From Rhizobacter sp. Root1238 (GTDB lineage Bacteria > Pseudomonadota > Gammaproteobacteria > Burkholderiales > Burkholderiaceae_C), in NCBI RefSeq assembly GCF_001425825.1, contig NZ_LMDM01000002.1:1-64000 (forward strand): DNA of 64,000 nucleotides, given 5' to 3'. The notes under the pieces are model-generated. The model did not search any database, was not told where the DNA came from, and saw nothing but the letters and a program-made list of their open reading frames with translations. Below, in pieces: positions 43,467 to 53,509 of this stretch. Each line of letters begins with the position of its first letter. Within the stretch, counting starts at the first letter, position 1. The translations under genes were made by a program, and so were the position numbers.

Positions 43467-44227
43467 AGGGACGGGGCGTGCAGCTCCCATTGCTGCTGCG
43501 CTTCGACGAAGCGCGACAAGCCGACCTCGTCGACCTCGACGGACCGCGTCAGCGGCGCGACGTCGTCGTCGCTGCGCAGCACCACCAGCATCAGGCGCGA
43601 ACGCAGGATCGCGAGGCCTGGGCTGTCGTCGGGGATGCCGATGGCGCGCAGCTGGTCGAGCGCCCGTCGCAGCACACTGATGGGCAACGCGTTCGCGGCG
43701 GCGACATCCTTGCGGCGCAGCGCGCGCTCCAGCACGCCCAGGTGGGTGAGCACGCGGCGCGCGCGGGGGTGCTGCGCCAGCAGCGCGCGCAGGTCGTCGC
43801 CGATGCGCTCCAGCGTCGACGGCGCGATGTCGTCGAGCCAGCCCGGCGCCGCGGCGCGTGGCACTTCTTGCGCGCGCGGCGACTCGGGCGCCGGCCTGCG
43901 CACTTGCACCGCGGCACGCGCGAGGCGGCTGCGCAGCAGCTGCAGCAGCAGGCGCCAGGTGCTGTCGCGCCGCCGCCGCGGCGGGCCGTCGGCCAGGGGG
44001 TTGGCGGGCGCGTCGGCAGACTCTTCGGGAAAGGGCCCGAGCAGCACGCCGGCGCCGTCGAGCAGCGCCAGCAGCGAGTCGATCTCGGCGTTGGCCAGCC
44101 CTGCCTCGCGGCGCAGCCAGTGGCGGCTGACGTTGTGCACCGACATCGCGCTCAAGGCCTTGCGGAACCGGGTTCGATCGAGCGACGGTGGCAGCGCAGG
44201 CAGGCTGCTGATGCGGTACGAGGACAT
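43451..44227 (-). CDS. Uncharacterised protein, 258 aa
   Basis: Starts MSSYRISSLPALPPSLDRTR. A short helical N-terminal region (WLRREAGLANAEIDSLLALL) is followed by an Arg/Pro-rich linker and a longer helical C-terminal half (LERIGDDLRALLAQHPRARR, LGVLERALRRKDVAAANALP). No domain is recognised; the charge and lack of signal suggest a cytosolic protein. It converges on the winged-helix gene. Confidence 0.62.
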   Translation of the reverse strand: MSSYRISSLPALPPSLDRTRFRKALSAMSVHNVSRHWLRREAGLANAEIDSLLALLDGAGVLLGPFPEESADAPANPLADGPPRRRRDSTWRLLLQLLRSRLARAAVQVRRPAPESPRAQEVPRAAAPGWLDDIAPSTLERIGDDLRALLAQHPRARRVLTHLGVLERALRRKDVAAANALPISVLRRALDQLRAIGIPDDSPGLAILRSRLMLVVLRSDDDVAPLTRSVEVDEVGLSRFVEAQQQWELHAPSLPVPR

Positions 44228-44429
44228 GGCGAGGGCCTTGCGAGAGCGGGTGGAACGTGCAAGGGATCGTAGGCACTGCCCTCTGCGGCGTCTTGACGAG
44301 ACCCTGATGGGGTTCTGACGGTCCTGGCACTTCCTGACGGTCAGCGCCACGATCGTCAGCCCGTGCGCCACCACCGCGACGGCCGGCAACAGGCCACGCT
44401 GCGCGTGGCCAGGGCGTACCCGTCACGGG

Positions 44430-45592
44430 TCACGGCAAGGTGTAGGTCAGGATCAGTTCCGGTGGGCTTTGCGCCCCGTTCCAATCGATGTAGTTGTTGG
44501 TGTTCGCGCCGTCCGTGGCCTTGAAGAACGACACCCGATACTGCGTCCGCCCGTTGCCGCGTGTGAGGTTGATCGTGTTGGCCGGCACGCTGCCGTGCGA
44601 CAGCACTTGGGTGGGACCCTGTGCCGGGTCGCTCATCTGCCCGACACCTGGCCGGTCGGCGCCGCTGAAATCTTCAGGTGCCAGGCCCGACGCGCCACCG
44701 AACCAGCGGTTCGCCGCATCGATCGACAAGGGCGCGAATCCGGCGGCAAACGGGTTGGTGCCCGCCCCCGTGGCCGTCTGCGTCAACAGCAGCGTCGGCT
44801 GGCTCGGCCCCACCACGGCGTCGTCGGGCAGGGCCTGCCGCGTGTAGAACGACAGCACCGCCTTGGATTGGCAGTTCTTGCATCCGCCGGCGCCGCCATT
44901 GGTGTCACCTGTGCGCACCGACCAACCCGGCGTGGCCAGCGCGCCTCATGGTATTTTTCGCCGGTGTTCACTTCGGCGAACGGTCGGAAGACGACCGGTA
45001 TGCCGGCGTCGCTCAGCGTCCGCAAGCCGTCGGCAATGGTGTCGATGTCGTCCCAGAAGCGGCCCGCCGGCGTATCGGGGGCGCGGTTGGAAAGGAACAG
45101 CTTGGACAGCGCCTTGTCTTTCGGGCTGGACGAGCGGCCGGAGTTGCGGTCCCAAGGATTGGGTGGCGTGGCCGTGATGCTGACGATCGGATGGTAGATC
45201 GCCGAGGCATCGAGCAGGCGGGCGTTGATCTGCGACACATGGGCCTGCTCCAGCACATAGTGCGCGGCGTCGAGGTTGGCGTCGTATCGCGCACCGATCA
45301 TGCGCGGGTAGGCCCGGCGCGGGGAGGCACTGGCGATGCGGTAGGTGTTCATGTCGAACACCTGCGGCGCCGACGACAGGTCGCCCGGGCCGCCCATGTG
45401 CTGGCCCTCGATCATGTTCGACCGGCTTGCCAGCGTGCGCGTGCGGATGAAGTCGAAGACAGACTGCGTCTCGGCGCTGTGGGCCTTGTCGTAGAGCTCG
45501 GCGGTGGACCCATCGCCAGCGCGGGCGGCGGGCATCAGCGAGCCGAAAAGAACCAGGGCCGCCAAGGCGCGCCATGGAAAGAGACCCGACAT
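44430..45592 (-). pseudogene. GH26 mannanase/CBM fusion gene with an internal deletion
   Basis: From 45592 a signal peptide (MSGLFPWRALAALVLFGSLM) precedes a GH26-like catalytic N half: MIEGQHMGGPGDLSSAP, FWDDIDTIADGLRTLSDAGI and VVFRPFAEVN, which carries the general acid/base Glu. At about 44945 this reading breaks. The next meaningful sequence lies in another frame: ATPGWSVRTGDTNGG, SKAVLSFYTRQALPDDAVVG and NYIDWNGAQSPPELILTYTL, a DNRLRE/carbohydrate-binding-module-like C terminus ending at 44430. The second half of the GH26 domain, including the nucleophile Glu, is missing. So a deletion with frame change has joined N and C ends, leaving no active enzyme. GH26 enzymes cleave beta-mannans. 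Confidence 0.72.
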
Positions 45593-45823
45593 GTTGGAGC
45601 TCCCTGTCTGAACCCCATCGCCGGGGGGCGCTCGATGGTAGGAGGATGCCGTTCCGGAAGCGTGGTTCCGGTTAGGGGGCCATCTCGCCATTTCCCGAGC
45701 AGATGTTGCTCGCATCCAGCTCATTCCGCTTCCGATGGGCGAGACACATGATTCGTCCCATGCGAAGCGATGGACCGAAACGTCTCCTTCGTCATTCAAC
45801 TCAACCCATGGGAATGACCTGAA

Positions 45824-46570
<747 letters not shown>

Positions 46571-46577
46571 CGGCGCC

Positions 46578-47270
46578 ATGGGAACGACGATTCAATTCAA
46601 GCGGCCCGACGGCCAGGAGCTGTCGGGCTACCTCGCAGAGCCGGCGCGGCTGCAGGGTGCACAAGCGGTCGTGGTGATCCAGGAATGGTGGGGCCTGAAC
46701 GACCAGATCCGTGGCGTTGCCGACCGCCTCGCCCACGCCGGCTTCCTGGCGCTGGTGCCCGACCTTTACCGCGGCAAGAGCACGGTCGAGAAAGAGGAGG
46801 CGCACCACCTGATGACCGGCCTGGACTTCGGCTCCGCCGCCGCCCAGGATGTGCGTGGCGCCGTCCAGTTCTTGAAGACCCGCGCCGCGAAGGTCGGCTG
46901 CGTCGGCTTCTGCATGGGCGGCGCGCTGACGCTGCTGGCCGCTGCCAATGTGCCCGAGCTCGACGCTGCGGTCACCTGGTACGGCTGCCCGCCGTTGGAG
47001 TTCATCGACGCCGGGAAGATCAAGGTTCCGCTGCAGGGCCACTGGGCCGACCAGGACCAGTTCTTCCCGCCGGCGCTGGTGGCCGGCCTGGTGGAAAAGC
47101 TGACGGCCGCCGGCGTGAAGCACGACTTCCACCATTACCTGGCGCACCACGCGTTCGGTAACGAGCAGGCGGTGGGCGAGGGGCGGATCGCGGAGACGCA
47201 CCATGACCCGGTGTGGACGCAGAGGGCGTGGGACCGCACGTTCGCGTTCTTCGCCAGGCACCTGGCCTGA
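46578..47270 (+). CDS. Dienelactone hydrolase family protein
   Basis: 230 aa alpha/beta hydrolase of the DLH type. The nucleophile Cys is in GFCMGGALTL (near 114), the Asp in WADQDQFFPP and the His in YLAHHAFGNE, giving the C-D-H triad of carboxymethylenebutenolidases. An early EWWGLNDQIRGVADRLA is the conserved DLH segment that places the regulatory Glu. The gene is 7 bases after the SDR gene and 32 before the GlcG-like gene. It probably hydrolyses lactones or thioesters; aromatic degradation is possible but no neighbouring ring-cleavage gene supports it. Confidence 0.88.
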   Translation: MGTTIQFKRPDGQELSGYLAEPARLQGAQAVVVIQEWWGLNDQIRGVADRLAHAGFLALVPDLYRGKSTVEKEEAHHLMTGLDFGSAAAQDVRGAVQFLKTRAAKVGCVGFCMGGALTLLAAANVPELDAAVTWYGCPPLEFIDAGKIKVPLQGHWADQDQFFPPALVAGLVEKLTAAGVKHDFHHYLAHHAFGNEQAVGEGRIAETHHDPVWTQRAWDRTFAFFARHLA

Positions 47271-47302
47271 GCCGGCTCTGACGACTTCAAAGGAACACTG
47301 AA

Positions 47303-47824
47303 ATGCACATGTCTCGGCTCGCCGTCCTGGCGGCATTCTTCAGCCTGAGCTCCCACGCGCCGGTCCAGGCACAGGTCTCGATCAGCGGCAAGACGCTTCC
47401 GCTGAGCACCGCCATCATCGCTGCCCAAACGGCGGTGGACACCTGCAAGGCCAACGGCTATGACGTGACGGCTACGGTCGTCGACGTCTCGGGGACGCCT
47501 CAGGTCGTCCTGCGCGGCGACCACGCGGTGATCCACACCAAGGACAGCAGTTTCCGCAAGGCCTATACGGTGGTGACCATGGGGCCGATCTTCCACGTCG
47601 ACACCACCAGCGGCTTCATCGGCGTGCTGGGGAAGTACCCGCCGCTCGTGGCTCAATCGCTGGCCGGCACGCCCAATGTGACGGCATTGCCAGGCGGCGT
47701 GGCCTTCAAGGTGGGGGACGAGACCATTGCCGGGCTCGGTGTGGGCGGCTCGCCCGGGGGCGACAAGGATGAGGTCTGCGCACAGGCGGGTGTTGCCAAG
47801 GCGGCAGAGCTCCTGAAGAAGTAG
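47303..47824 (+). CDS. Secreted GlcG/HbpS-family heme-binding-like protein
   Basis: 173 aa. A signal peptide (MHMSRLAVLAAFFSLSSHAP, cleavage near VQAQ) precedes a GlcG/HbpS domain: AIIAAQTAVDTCKANGYDVT, VVDVSGTPQVVLRGDHA, SSFRKAYTVVTMG and VGDETIAGLGVGGSPGGDKD. The family includes periplasmic heme- or cobalamin-binding proteins; the D-E-V-C segment supplies the terminal helix. Third gene of the SDR/DLH set. It probably acts in the periplasm; ligand not readable. Confidence 0.85.
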   Translation: MHMSRLAVLAAFFSLSSHAPVQAQVSISGKTLPLSTAIIAAQTAVDTCKANGYDVTATVVDVSGTPQVVLRGDHAVIHTKDSSFRKAYTVVTMGPIFHVDTTSGFIGVLGKYPPLVAQSLAGTPNVTALPGGVAFKVGDETIAGLGVGGSPGGDKDEVCAQAGVAKAAELLKK

Positions 47825-47852
47825 CGCTGCACAGCGCGAAGCGCGCGCCTTC

Positions 47853-48782
47853 TCAAGGCGCCGGGATGCGTCCGAAGTCCGCCAATGCCTCGCGAAGTTG
47901 CGGAACGGCGAAGTCGATGAACCGGCGGAGCTTGACCGGCATCATGTCGCGGGACAGGTGGACGAGGTGCACGGGGATCGGGTCGACCTCGAACTCCTGC
48001 AGGATGAATCGGAGCTTTCCGGCGCGCACCGCCTCTGCCACGTCGTGCTCGAGCAGCATCGTCGCGCCCACGCCATCGATGGCGGCATCGGCGGCTGCGT
48101 CCGGCGACGACACCAGCAATCGCGGTGTGTCTGCGATCGCGTGGATCTCGCTGGCATCCGGATGGCGAAAACGCCACGGCGACAGGAACGGGCTGTTGAA
48201 CACGACGCGAGGGTAGCCGCGCAGATCTTCGGGGCTGCGCGGCACGCCATGCTTCTTCAAAAGCGCCGGGCTGGCCACCAGCACGACGCGCAACAACCCG
48301 ACCCGCGTGGCCACCAGGCTGCTGTCGCGCAGGCGGCCGATCCGCACCGCGACATCCGCGTGCGAGTCGACGAGGTCGATGTTGCGGTCGGATTGCAGGA
48401 GCTGTATGCGGATCTCGGGAAACTGCGCCAGGAATTGGTTGATGACGGGCAGCACCCGAAGCCGCGCCACCTGCACCGGCGTCGTCACGACGAGCTCGCC
48501 GCGAGGGTTCGTGAACTCGCCGGCGGCGCGGCGCTCCTGCTCATCGACCTGTTCGAGGATCTGCCTTGCAGCGGCAACGTAGTCGGCTCCAGCGTCCGTC
48601 AGCGAGAGCTTGCGTGTCGTTCGAACGAGAAGCTTCGTGCCGACCATCGCCTCCAGGTCGTTGACATTGCGCGTGAGCGTGGCAACGGGGATTCGCAGCT
48701 TCCTGGCGGCCGCCGACAGGCTTCCCTCCTCGACGGAGGAAACCAGCATCGCCATCGCTTCCAGTCTGTCCAATTGACTCAC
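47853..48782 (-). CDS. LysR-family regulator
   Basis: 309 aa. N-terminal wHTH: LEAMAMLVSSVEEGSLSAAA, RKLRIPVATLTRNVNDLEAM, then a LysR effector domain (GELVVTTPVQVARLRVLPVI, RIQLLQSDRNIDLVDSHADV). The NIDLVDSHADVAVRIG segment is typical of the DsdC/CrgA-like group. It converges on the GlcG-like gene, and a target cannot be assigned from neighbours with confidence. Confidence 0.87.
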   Translation of the reverse strand: MSQLDRLEAMAMLVSSVEEGSLSAAARKLRIPVATLTRNVNDLEAMVGTKLLVRTTRKLSLTDAGADYVAAARQILEQVDEQERRAAGEFTNPRGELVVTTPVQVARLRVLPVINQFLAQFPEIRIQLLQSDRNIDLVDSHADVAVRIGRLRDSSLVATRVGLLRVVLVASPALLKKHGVPRSPEDLRGYPRVVFNSPFLSPWRFRHPDASEIHAIADTPRLLVSSPDAAADAAIDGVGATMLLEHDVAEAVRAGKLRFILQEFEVDPIPVHLVHLSRDMMPVKLRRFIDFAVPQLREALADFGRIPAP

Positions 48783-48953
48783 CTCAAGAAGCCGACAGCG
48801 GAATGCGGCCGGGTCGCGTCCATTGAACGGCCGCGCGCCCTCACTCTACAGGGGCTCGATGCGAGGGACTGACCTTCCACGCCGCGAAGATCAACGCCGA
48901 CACCAGACGCGCAGCCGACGCAAACGGCCGAAGCGACGCCCCGTTCTGCCACC

Positions 48954-49853
48954 TCAACTCTCGACCTCGCGCAAGCCCGCTACCAGGGCCTCGTACACCA
49001 GGCGGATGCGCGCCGGCACCGGCTGGCGCTGCACGCGGTAGACCGACAGTGGCCAGGGTTTGGGAGCCGTCTCGGGCAGTACCTCCTGCAGCGCACCGCC
49101 GCGCAAATGGTCTGCGACCAGCACGCCGGCCAGCTGTGCGATGCCCATGCCTGCGAGCACCGCGTCGCACACGGCCTGGGCGTCGTCGGAGACCAATGCG
49201 GGCAGCGCGGGCAGGATCTCCCGCTCGCGGTTCAGCCTCCATGGCCAGGGGCGGCCGGTGTTGCGGTTGATCAGTTGGGCGGTGGGCAGGGTGTCCAAGC
49301 TGGCCACCGACTCCACCGGCCCGATGCGCTTGAGCAGCGACGGCGCTGCGACGATGCGCAACGAGAACACCGACACCGTCCGCGCGACAAAGCGGCTGTC
49401 GCGCAGGCGGCCGGCGCGCACGCCGACGTCGATGCGCTGCGCCACCGCGTCGATCACCTGGTCGGACAGTCGCAGGTCGAAGCACAGGCCAGGATGCTGC
49501 AGCGCCAGGCGCTCGAGAAGCGGCATCACGAAGCGCCGGCCCTGCATGGTCGGCGCCGCGATGCGCACCAGGCCTTGGACGCGCTCATCCTTCACCGGCA
49601 TCGCCGCCGCGAACAAGGCATCGACGCCCTGCAACGCCTGGCGCGCCTGCGGCACGAAGCGCTCGCAGAAATCGCTGGGCTGCACGCTGCGGGTGCTGCG
49701 GTGGAACAGCAGTTCGCCGAGATGGCCTTCGAGTTCCTTGACCGCCCGCGTGACCACCTGCGGCGAGATCGACAGGCGGATCGCAGCCTCGCGGAAGTTC
49801 TGCGTCTCGTAGGCTGCGAGAAAGGTGCGCAGCAGGTCGATACGGTTCAGCAT
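48954..49853 (-). CDS. LysR-family regulator, divergent from an SDR gene
   Basis: 299 aa starting MLNRIDLLRTFLAAYETQNF. HTH (AAIRLSISPQVVTRAVKELE) and effector domain (VQGLVRIAAPTMQGRRFVMP, DVGVRAGRLRDSRFVARTV) are complete. The gene is divergent from the SDR at 49976, and an inverted repeat lies 10 bases upstream of its start, so it probably regulates that SDR and the hydrolases behind it. A GAGG site precedes the ATG. Confidence 0.86.
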   Translation of the reverse strand: MLNRIDLLRTFLAAYETQNFREAAIRLSISPQVVTRAVKELEGHLGELLFHRSTRSVQPSDFCERFVPQARQALQGVDALFAAAMPVKDERVQGLVRIAAPTMQGRRFVMPLLERLALQHPGLCFDLRLSDQVIDAVAQRIDVGVRAGRLRDSRFVARTVSVFSLRIVAAPSLLKRIGPVESVASLDTLPTAQLINRNTGRPWPWRLNREREILPALPALVSDDAQAVCDAVLAGMGIAQLAGVLVADHLRGGALQEVLPETAPKPWPLSVYRVQRQPVPARIRLVYEALVAGLREVES

Positions 49854-49862
49854 TCCTCGATT

Positions 49863-49879
49863 ATTCCTCTGCTGGGAAT
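49863..49879. promoter_or_regulatory. Candidate LysR operator
   Basis: ATTCC-N7-GGAAT, a 5-base inverted repeat in the 122-base divergent region between the LysR gene and the SDR. The position near the LysR start fits autorepression; the assignment is inferred. Confidence 0.35.
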
Positions 49880-49975
49880 TCTGATCTCCCGGTGTATTCA
49901 TTCACAGGATCAACGCCGGTTTCCATACTGCCTTCCATCGTCGGCACGTCGCCGGCGCCTCACAGGAGCAATTGA

Positions 49976-50731
49976 ATGGAATTCAAGGACAAGGTCGTGC
50001 TGATCACCGGCGCCAGCTCGGGCATGGGCCGTTCGGCCGCGCAGGCCTTCGCGCGCCAGGGTGCGAAGCTGGTGCTGGGCGCGCGCCGCCAGGCCGAGGG
50101 CGAAACCTTGGTGGCGCAGATCCGCGCACAGGGCGGCAACGCGGTGTTCGCCCCGACCGACGTGACGCGCGAGGCTGACGTGGACGCGCTGGTGCAGCTG
50201 GCGCTCTCGCACCACGGCCGGCTCGATGTGGCCTACAACAACGCGGGCATCGAAGGCCGCAGCGCCGAGTTCGCCGAGCAGGACAACGACAACTACGACC
50301 TGGTCATGAACACCAACGTGCGCGGGGTGTTCTGGGCGATGAAGCACGAGATCCGCGCGATGCTGCAATCGGGCGGTGGTGCGATCGTCAACAATGCGTC
50401 GATGGGCAGCGAGGTCGGATTCCCGAGCCTGGCGCCTTACATCGCGAGCAAGCATGCGGTGATGGGCTTGACGCGCACCGCGGCGCTCGAGTACGTGCAG
50501 CGCGGCATCCGCGTCAACGCGGTGAACCCGGGCATGATCGACACGCCGATGCAGGACCGTGTATGGGGCGGCGAAGCACAGGCGCGCACTGCCTTCACCC
50601 AGCAGACACCGGCCGGTCGCCCCGGCTCGGCCGACGAAGTGACCGAGGCCGTGCTGTTCCTGGCTTCGCCCCGCGCCAGCTTTGTCACCGGCACCGGGCT
50701 GCTGATCGACGGCGGCTACGTGGCGCGCTGA
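49976..50731 (+). CDS. SDR-family oxidoreductase (classical)
   Basis: 251 aa. TGASSGMG cofactor motif at 12-19, NNAG in AYNNAGIEG, catalytic Ser in NNASMGSEVG and Tyr/Lys in YIASKHAVMG, all intact, with the terminal GTGLLIDGGYVA. Probably NADP-dependent, as Arg residues follow the second strand (GARRQAEGE). It is divergent from a LysR regulator, which is the likely controller. Substrate unknown. Confidence 0.9.
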   Translation: MEFKDKVVLITGASSGMGRSAAQAFARQGAKLVLGARRQAEGETLVAQIRAQGGNAVFAPTDVTREADVDALVQLALSHHGRLDVAYNNAGIEGRSAEFAEQDNDNYDLVMNTNVRGVFWAMKHEIRAMLQSGGGAIVNNASMGSEVGFPSLAPYIASKHAVMGLTRTAALEYVQRGIRVNAVNPGMIDTPMQDRVWGGEAQARTAFTQQTPAGRPGSADEVTEAVLFLASPRASFVTGTGLLIDGGYVAR

Positions 50732-50882
50732 GCGCCCGCACCGCCCGCGTTGGGCACGATCCTGAACGGGTCGATCTCCTACATCAGTTGTCGTCTTCAG
50801 CGGACACGTTCTGCGGGCGTCGCTCTTCACAATGGTCGCGTCATCGACGACAAAGGCCATCGGTGGCGAAAGAGGTGGCGAC

Positions 50883-51683
50883 ATGATCGATGACAACGGT
50901 TCCCGAATATTCGACCATCGACGCGGTGTGCACACCGCCGTGGGCGGTGCGCGGATCTACTCGGAGAGCCTGGGCCCCCTGGACGCTCCGGTCCTGGTTC
51001 TGCTGCATGGCGGGTTCGGACAGATCGAGGACTTCAATGCCCTGCTGCCGCAATTGGGCAGCAGCCATCGGATCATCGGGATCGACAGCCGGGGCCACGG
51101 CAAATCGACCTTGGGCGATGGTGGCTGGACCTATCAGCGCGTTCAGGAAGACGTCGAGGCAGTGCTGGGTGCACTCGGCGTGCGTCGGTGCTCGGTACTC
51201 GGGTTCAGCGACGGCGGTACCGTGGCGCTGCGCATCGGAGTGGCTGGAAAGCTGTTGGTCGAGCGCATCGTCGTCGTGGGGTCGACATGGCACCGCAAGA
51301 ATCTGCAAGCCACCCGATCGATCCTGCAGGGCGTTACGGCCGAGAGCTGGTGCCGCAAGTTTCCGCAGACCTGCGACGACTACCAGCGACTCAACCCCGA
51401 ACCGGACTTCGAGCGCCTTGCGAAGGCGCTGATTCCCGGTTGGCTGGACGAAACGATCACGGGCCACCCGGACGACGGCGTGGCGAAGATCAAGGCGCCC
51501 GTGCTGATCGTGCGCGGCGACGATGACCATCTCACGTCCTTGGCCGACGCGGTGGAATTGCGCGGCAAGTTGGCGCAAGCGCACTTCCTCAACATTCCGT
51601 TCGCCGGCCACGTGGCCTTTGCGGACCGGGCGGACACCTTCTTGCCGGCGCTGCGTGAATTTCTCAAATCCCGGACTGCATGA
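50883..51683 (+). CDS. Alpha/beta hydrolase
   Basis: 266 aa alpha/beta hydrolase fold. Oxyanion loop VLLHGGFGQIEDF, IDSRGHGKSTL, nucleophile Ser in LGFSDGGTVA (GxSxG), Asp in VRGDDDHLTS and His in PFAGHVAFADRA. The substrate class (ester, lactone or epoxide) is not clear. The ATG at 50883 is chosen because upstream sequence lacks native character. A second hydrolase follows after 78 bases. Confidence 0.85.
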   Translation: MIDDNGSRIFDHRRGVHTAVGGARIYSESLGPLDAPVLVLLHGGFGQIEDFNALLPQLGSSHRIIGIDSRGHGKSTLGDGGWTYQRVQEDVEAVLGALGVRRCSVLGFSDGGTVALRIGVAGKLLVERIVVVGSTWHRKNLQATRSILQGVTAESWCRKFPQTCDDYQRLNPEPDFERLAKALIPGWLDETITGHPDDGVAKIKAPVLIVRGDDDHLTSLADAVELRGKLAQAHFLNIPFAGHVAFADRADTFLPALREFLKSRTA

Positions 51684-51761
51684 GTCGACGATTCATCGGC
51701 ATCGGCATCCCATCGAGCCCGGCTCGCTTTCGCGAAGAAAGACCCAACCAGCGAGGCACCC

Positions 51762-52526
51762 ATGACGGACAAGGCCGTTCGGACATCAGCCCCAGTGGCC
51801 TGCTTCACGGCAGGCGCTGGCCCCGGCGTGCCACTGCTCTTCGTGCATGCCGACCTGGGCAACCATCGGCAGTGGACCCCCATCATGGATCGGTTCGCGT
51901 CAGGTCGCCGGGTGGTCAGCTTCGATCGCCGAGGCCACGGGGGCTCTGCCATTCCCGACGATGGTTACGGCTACGCGCGGGAAGGCGCAGACATTGCGGC
52001 CGTGAGCGCCGCAGCGGAACTGGACCGCTTCGTCTGCGTGGCCCATAGCGGCGGCGCCGCGGTCGCTCATCTGTACGCCAGCACACATCCCGAGCATGTC
52101 GCCGGCATGTTCCTCGTCGATCCGGCGCAGTCCGGCAAGGCGTTCTCCGCGGAGCAAGCGCAACAGACGATCGACGGTGCTCGACGCGAGCCCTACAAGA
52201 CCGCCGAGGCCTTCTATGCCTCGATTGCCGGCGACGCGCCGGTTGTCGCCGACCAGGTGCTGAGCGACGTGCGCCATACGGATGCGCGCACGATCGTCGG
52301 CATGACCGAGGCACTGGCCGCGTTCGATCCGGCCGCTGCCGGTCATTGCTATCCGGGCGATGCTCTCGTCGTGCAGCAAAGCCGCAACGACACGCCGCAT
52401 TCGATAGCGCGAATTGCCGGGTACCGGCAGGTTCACATCGATGGCGCCGGGCATTGGATACAGCTGGCGCGACCGAACGAGATCGAGAAGCTGCTGCGCC
52501 GGTTTCTGGATGACATCGAGGCTTGA
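51762..52526 (+). CDS. Alpha/beta hydrolase
   Basis: 254 aa. HADLGNHRQWTPIMDRF, SFDRRGHGGS, nucleophile Ser in CVAHSGGAAVAHL (GxSxG with Ala in the first position), and the terminal His in IDGAGHWIQLARP. The acid residue is less obvious (VQQSRNDTPHS). It is not closely similar to the preceding hydrolase, so the pair is not a recent duplication. Probably co-transcribed with it. Confidence 0.82.
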   Translation: MTDKAVRTSAPVACFTAGAGPGVPLLFVHADLGNHRQWTPIMDRFASGRRVVSFDRRGHGGSAIPDDGYGYAREGADIAAVSAAAELDRFVCVAHSGGAAVAHLYASTHPEHVAGMFLVDPAQSGKAFSAEQAQQTIDGARREPYKTAEAFYASIAGDAPVVADQVLSDVRHTDARTIVGMTEALAAFDPAAAGHCYPGDALVVQQSRNDTPHSIARIAGYRQVHIDGAGHWIQLARPNEIEKLLRRFLDDIEA

Positions 52527-52861
52527 CGCTCCGCCATCGCCGAGTCACTGGCTGCTTCAGGCTGGTTGCGGGCGGTAAGAGGCCGTCGCGCGAGCGACCG
52601 CTCTGACGGAGAGGAGACCTTCGTCGCGCAACGCGTTGGGTTTGCTCAGCCGCGCCCGAATGGACGCAGTTGCAGCCAGGGATGACCAGGTCGAACGGCC
52701 GCTCCTGCGAGCCGCGAGGCGGAGCTATCGACTCGTTGCCGACATTCGCGATGGTCTTCTCAACGCCCAGAAGCCGCCGCTCAATGCCAAAGCCGCGCGG
52801 CCCTTGTTTGCTGAGGCCTGCGGCTCGAACGACCGAATAGGGCCCTGCCTACGACAAGATT
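52527..52861. other. Intergenic region without a supported gene
   Basis: 335 bases. The longest open frame (83 codons from 52636) has an irregular Arg/Ala-rich composition and no ribosome binding site, so I reject it. Some stretches read briefly like protein in alternate frames and may be decayed coding sequence, but no family is recognisable. Confidence 0.4.
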
Positions 52862-53278
52862 TCATTGGCAGCGCCCCGAAACTCTAGAGAACATGATGAT
52901 GCTGCCGTCCGGCACGCTGCTGGAAAGTGCGATCTGCTCGAATTTGCAAGCGCCGACCTGCAGTGTTTTGTACGTTCCTCGGTAGGACACCGATTCCGAG
53001 GGGAAGAAGTCGCTCAACTTCCCGTTCACCTGGGAGTCTGAGACTTTCCCTTTGAACATCGCGGCGGTCCCGTCGACCTCCTGCATTTCAACCGTGATGG
53101 CTGATGCCGATCTGCTGACCGTGGCTGAACCTGATCGCAACAGCACCTTTGCGCTTGCATCGGGGGACGCGAAACCGCTGTAATACCAACGCCAGGAAGC
53201 ACGTGATTCCGCGCCTATAGCCGGAGTGGTAAGAAGTGCAGATACCAGCGCGGCGCTGAAGATGAGAGTTGATTTCAT
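52862..53278 (-). CDS. Small secreted protein, 138 aa
   Basis: A signal peptide (MKSTLIFSAALVSALLTTPA, cleavage near IGAE) precedes a beta-rich mature domain with Ser/Val/Lys-rich strands (KVLLRSGSATVSRSASAITV, GTYKTLQVGACKFEQIALSS) and a Cys pair near the end. The family is not recognised. Codon use is more A/T-rich than average, like the next few genes. Likely periplasmic or outer-surface. Confidence 0.68.
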   Translation of the reverse strand: MKSTLIFSAALVSALLTTPAIGAESRASWRWYYSGFASPDASAKVLLRSGSATVSRSASAITVEMQEVDGTAAMFKGKVSDSQVNGKLSDFFPSESVSYRGTYKTLQVGACKFEQIALSSSVPDGSIIMFSRVSGRCQ

Positions 53279-53509
53279 GTGGTTGATAGTGGGTTGCTGA
53301 CATGTCCAGCTTGTTGTGGAGTAAGCAACTGCGTTCCGCAAACGGGGCCTCGAGGCCCACCAGAGAGCACACCGCGTTGCTGCATCACGGCCCACATCGA
53401 CCCACCGCTGACATTCGACCTGCCGGTCTCAGTTCCCACCAGGAGTCGCTCAACGAGCGGGGCGATCTCCCGACTCAGCGTCCAACACTTGGTCAACCGG
53501 ACTGAAAGC

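Noticed and set aside
52636-52887. 83-codon ORF on the plus strand
   Set aside because: No ribosome binding site, irregular composition, runs into the end of a convergent secreted-protein gene.
53275-53509. Short frames between the two small secreted proteins
   Set aside because: None has a plausible start or protein-like composition; treated as noncoding.
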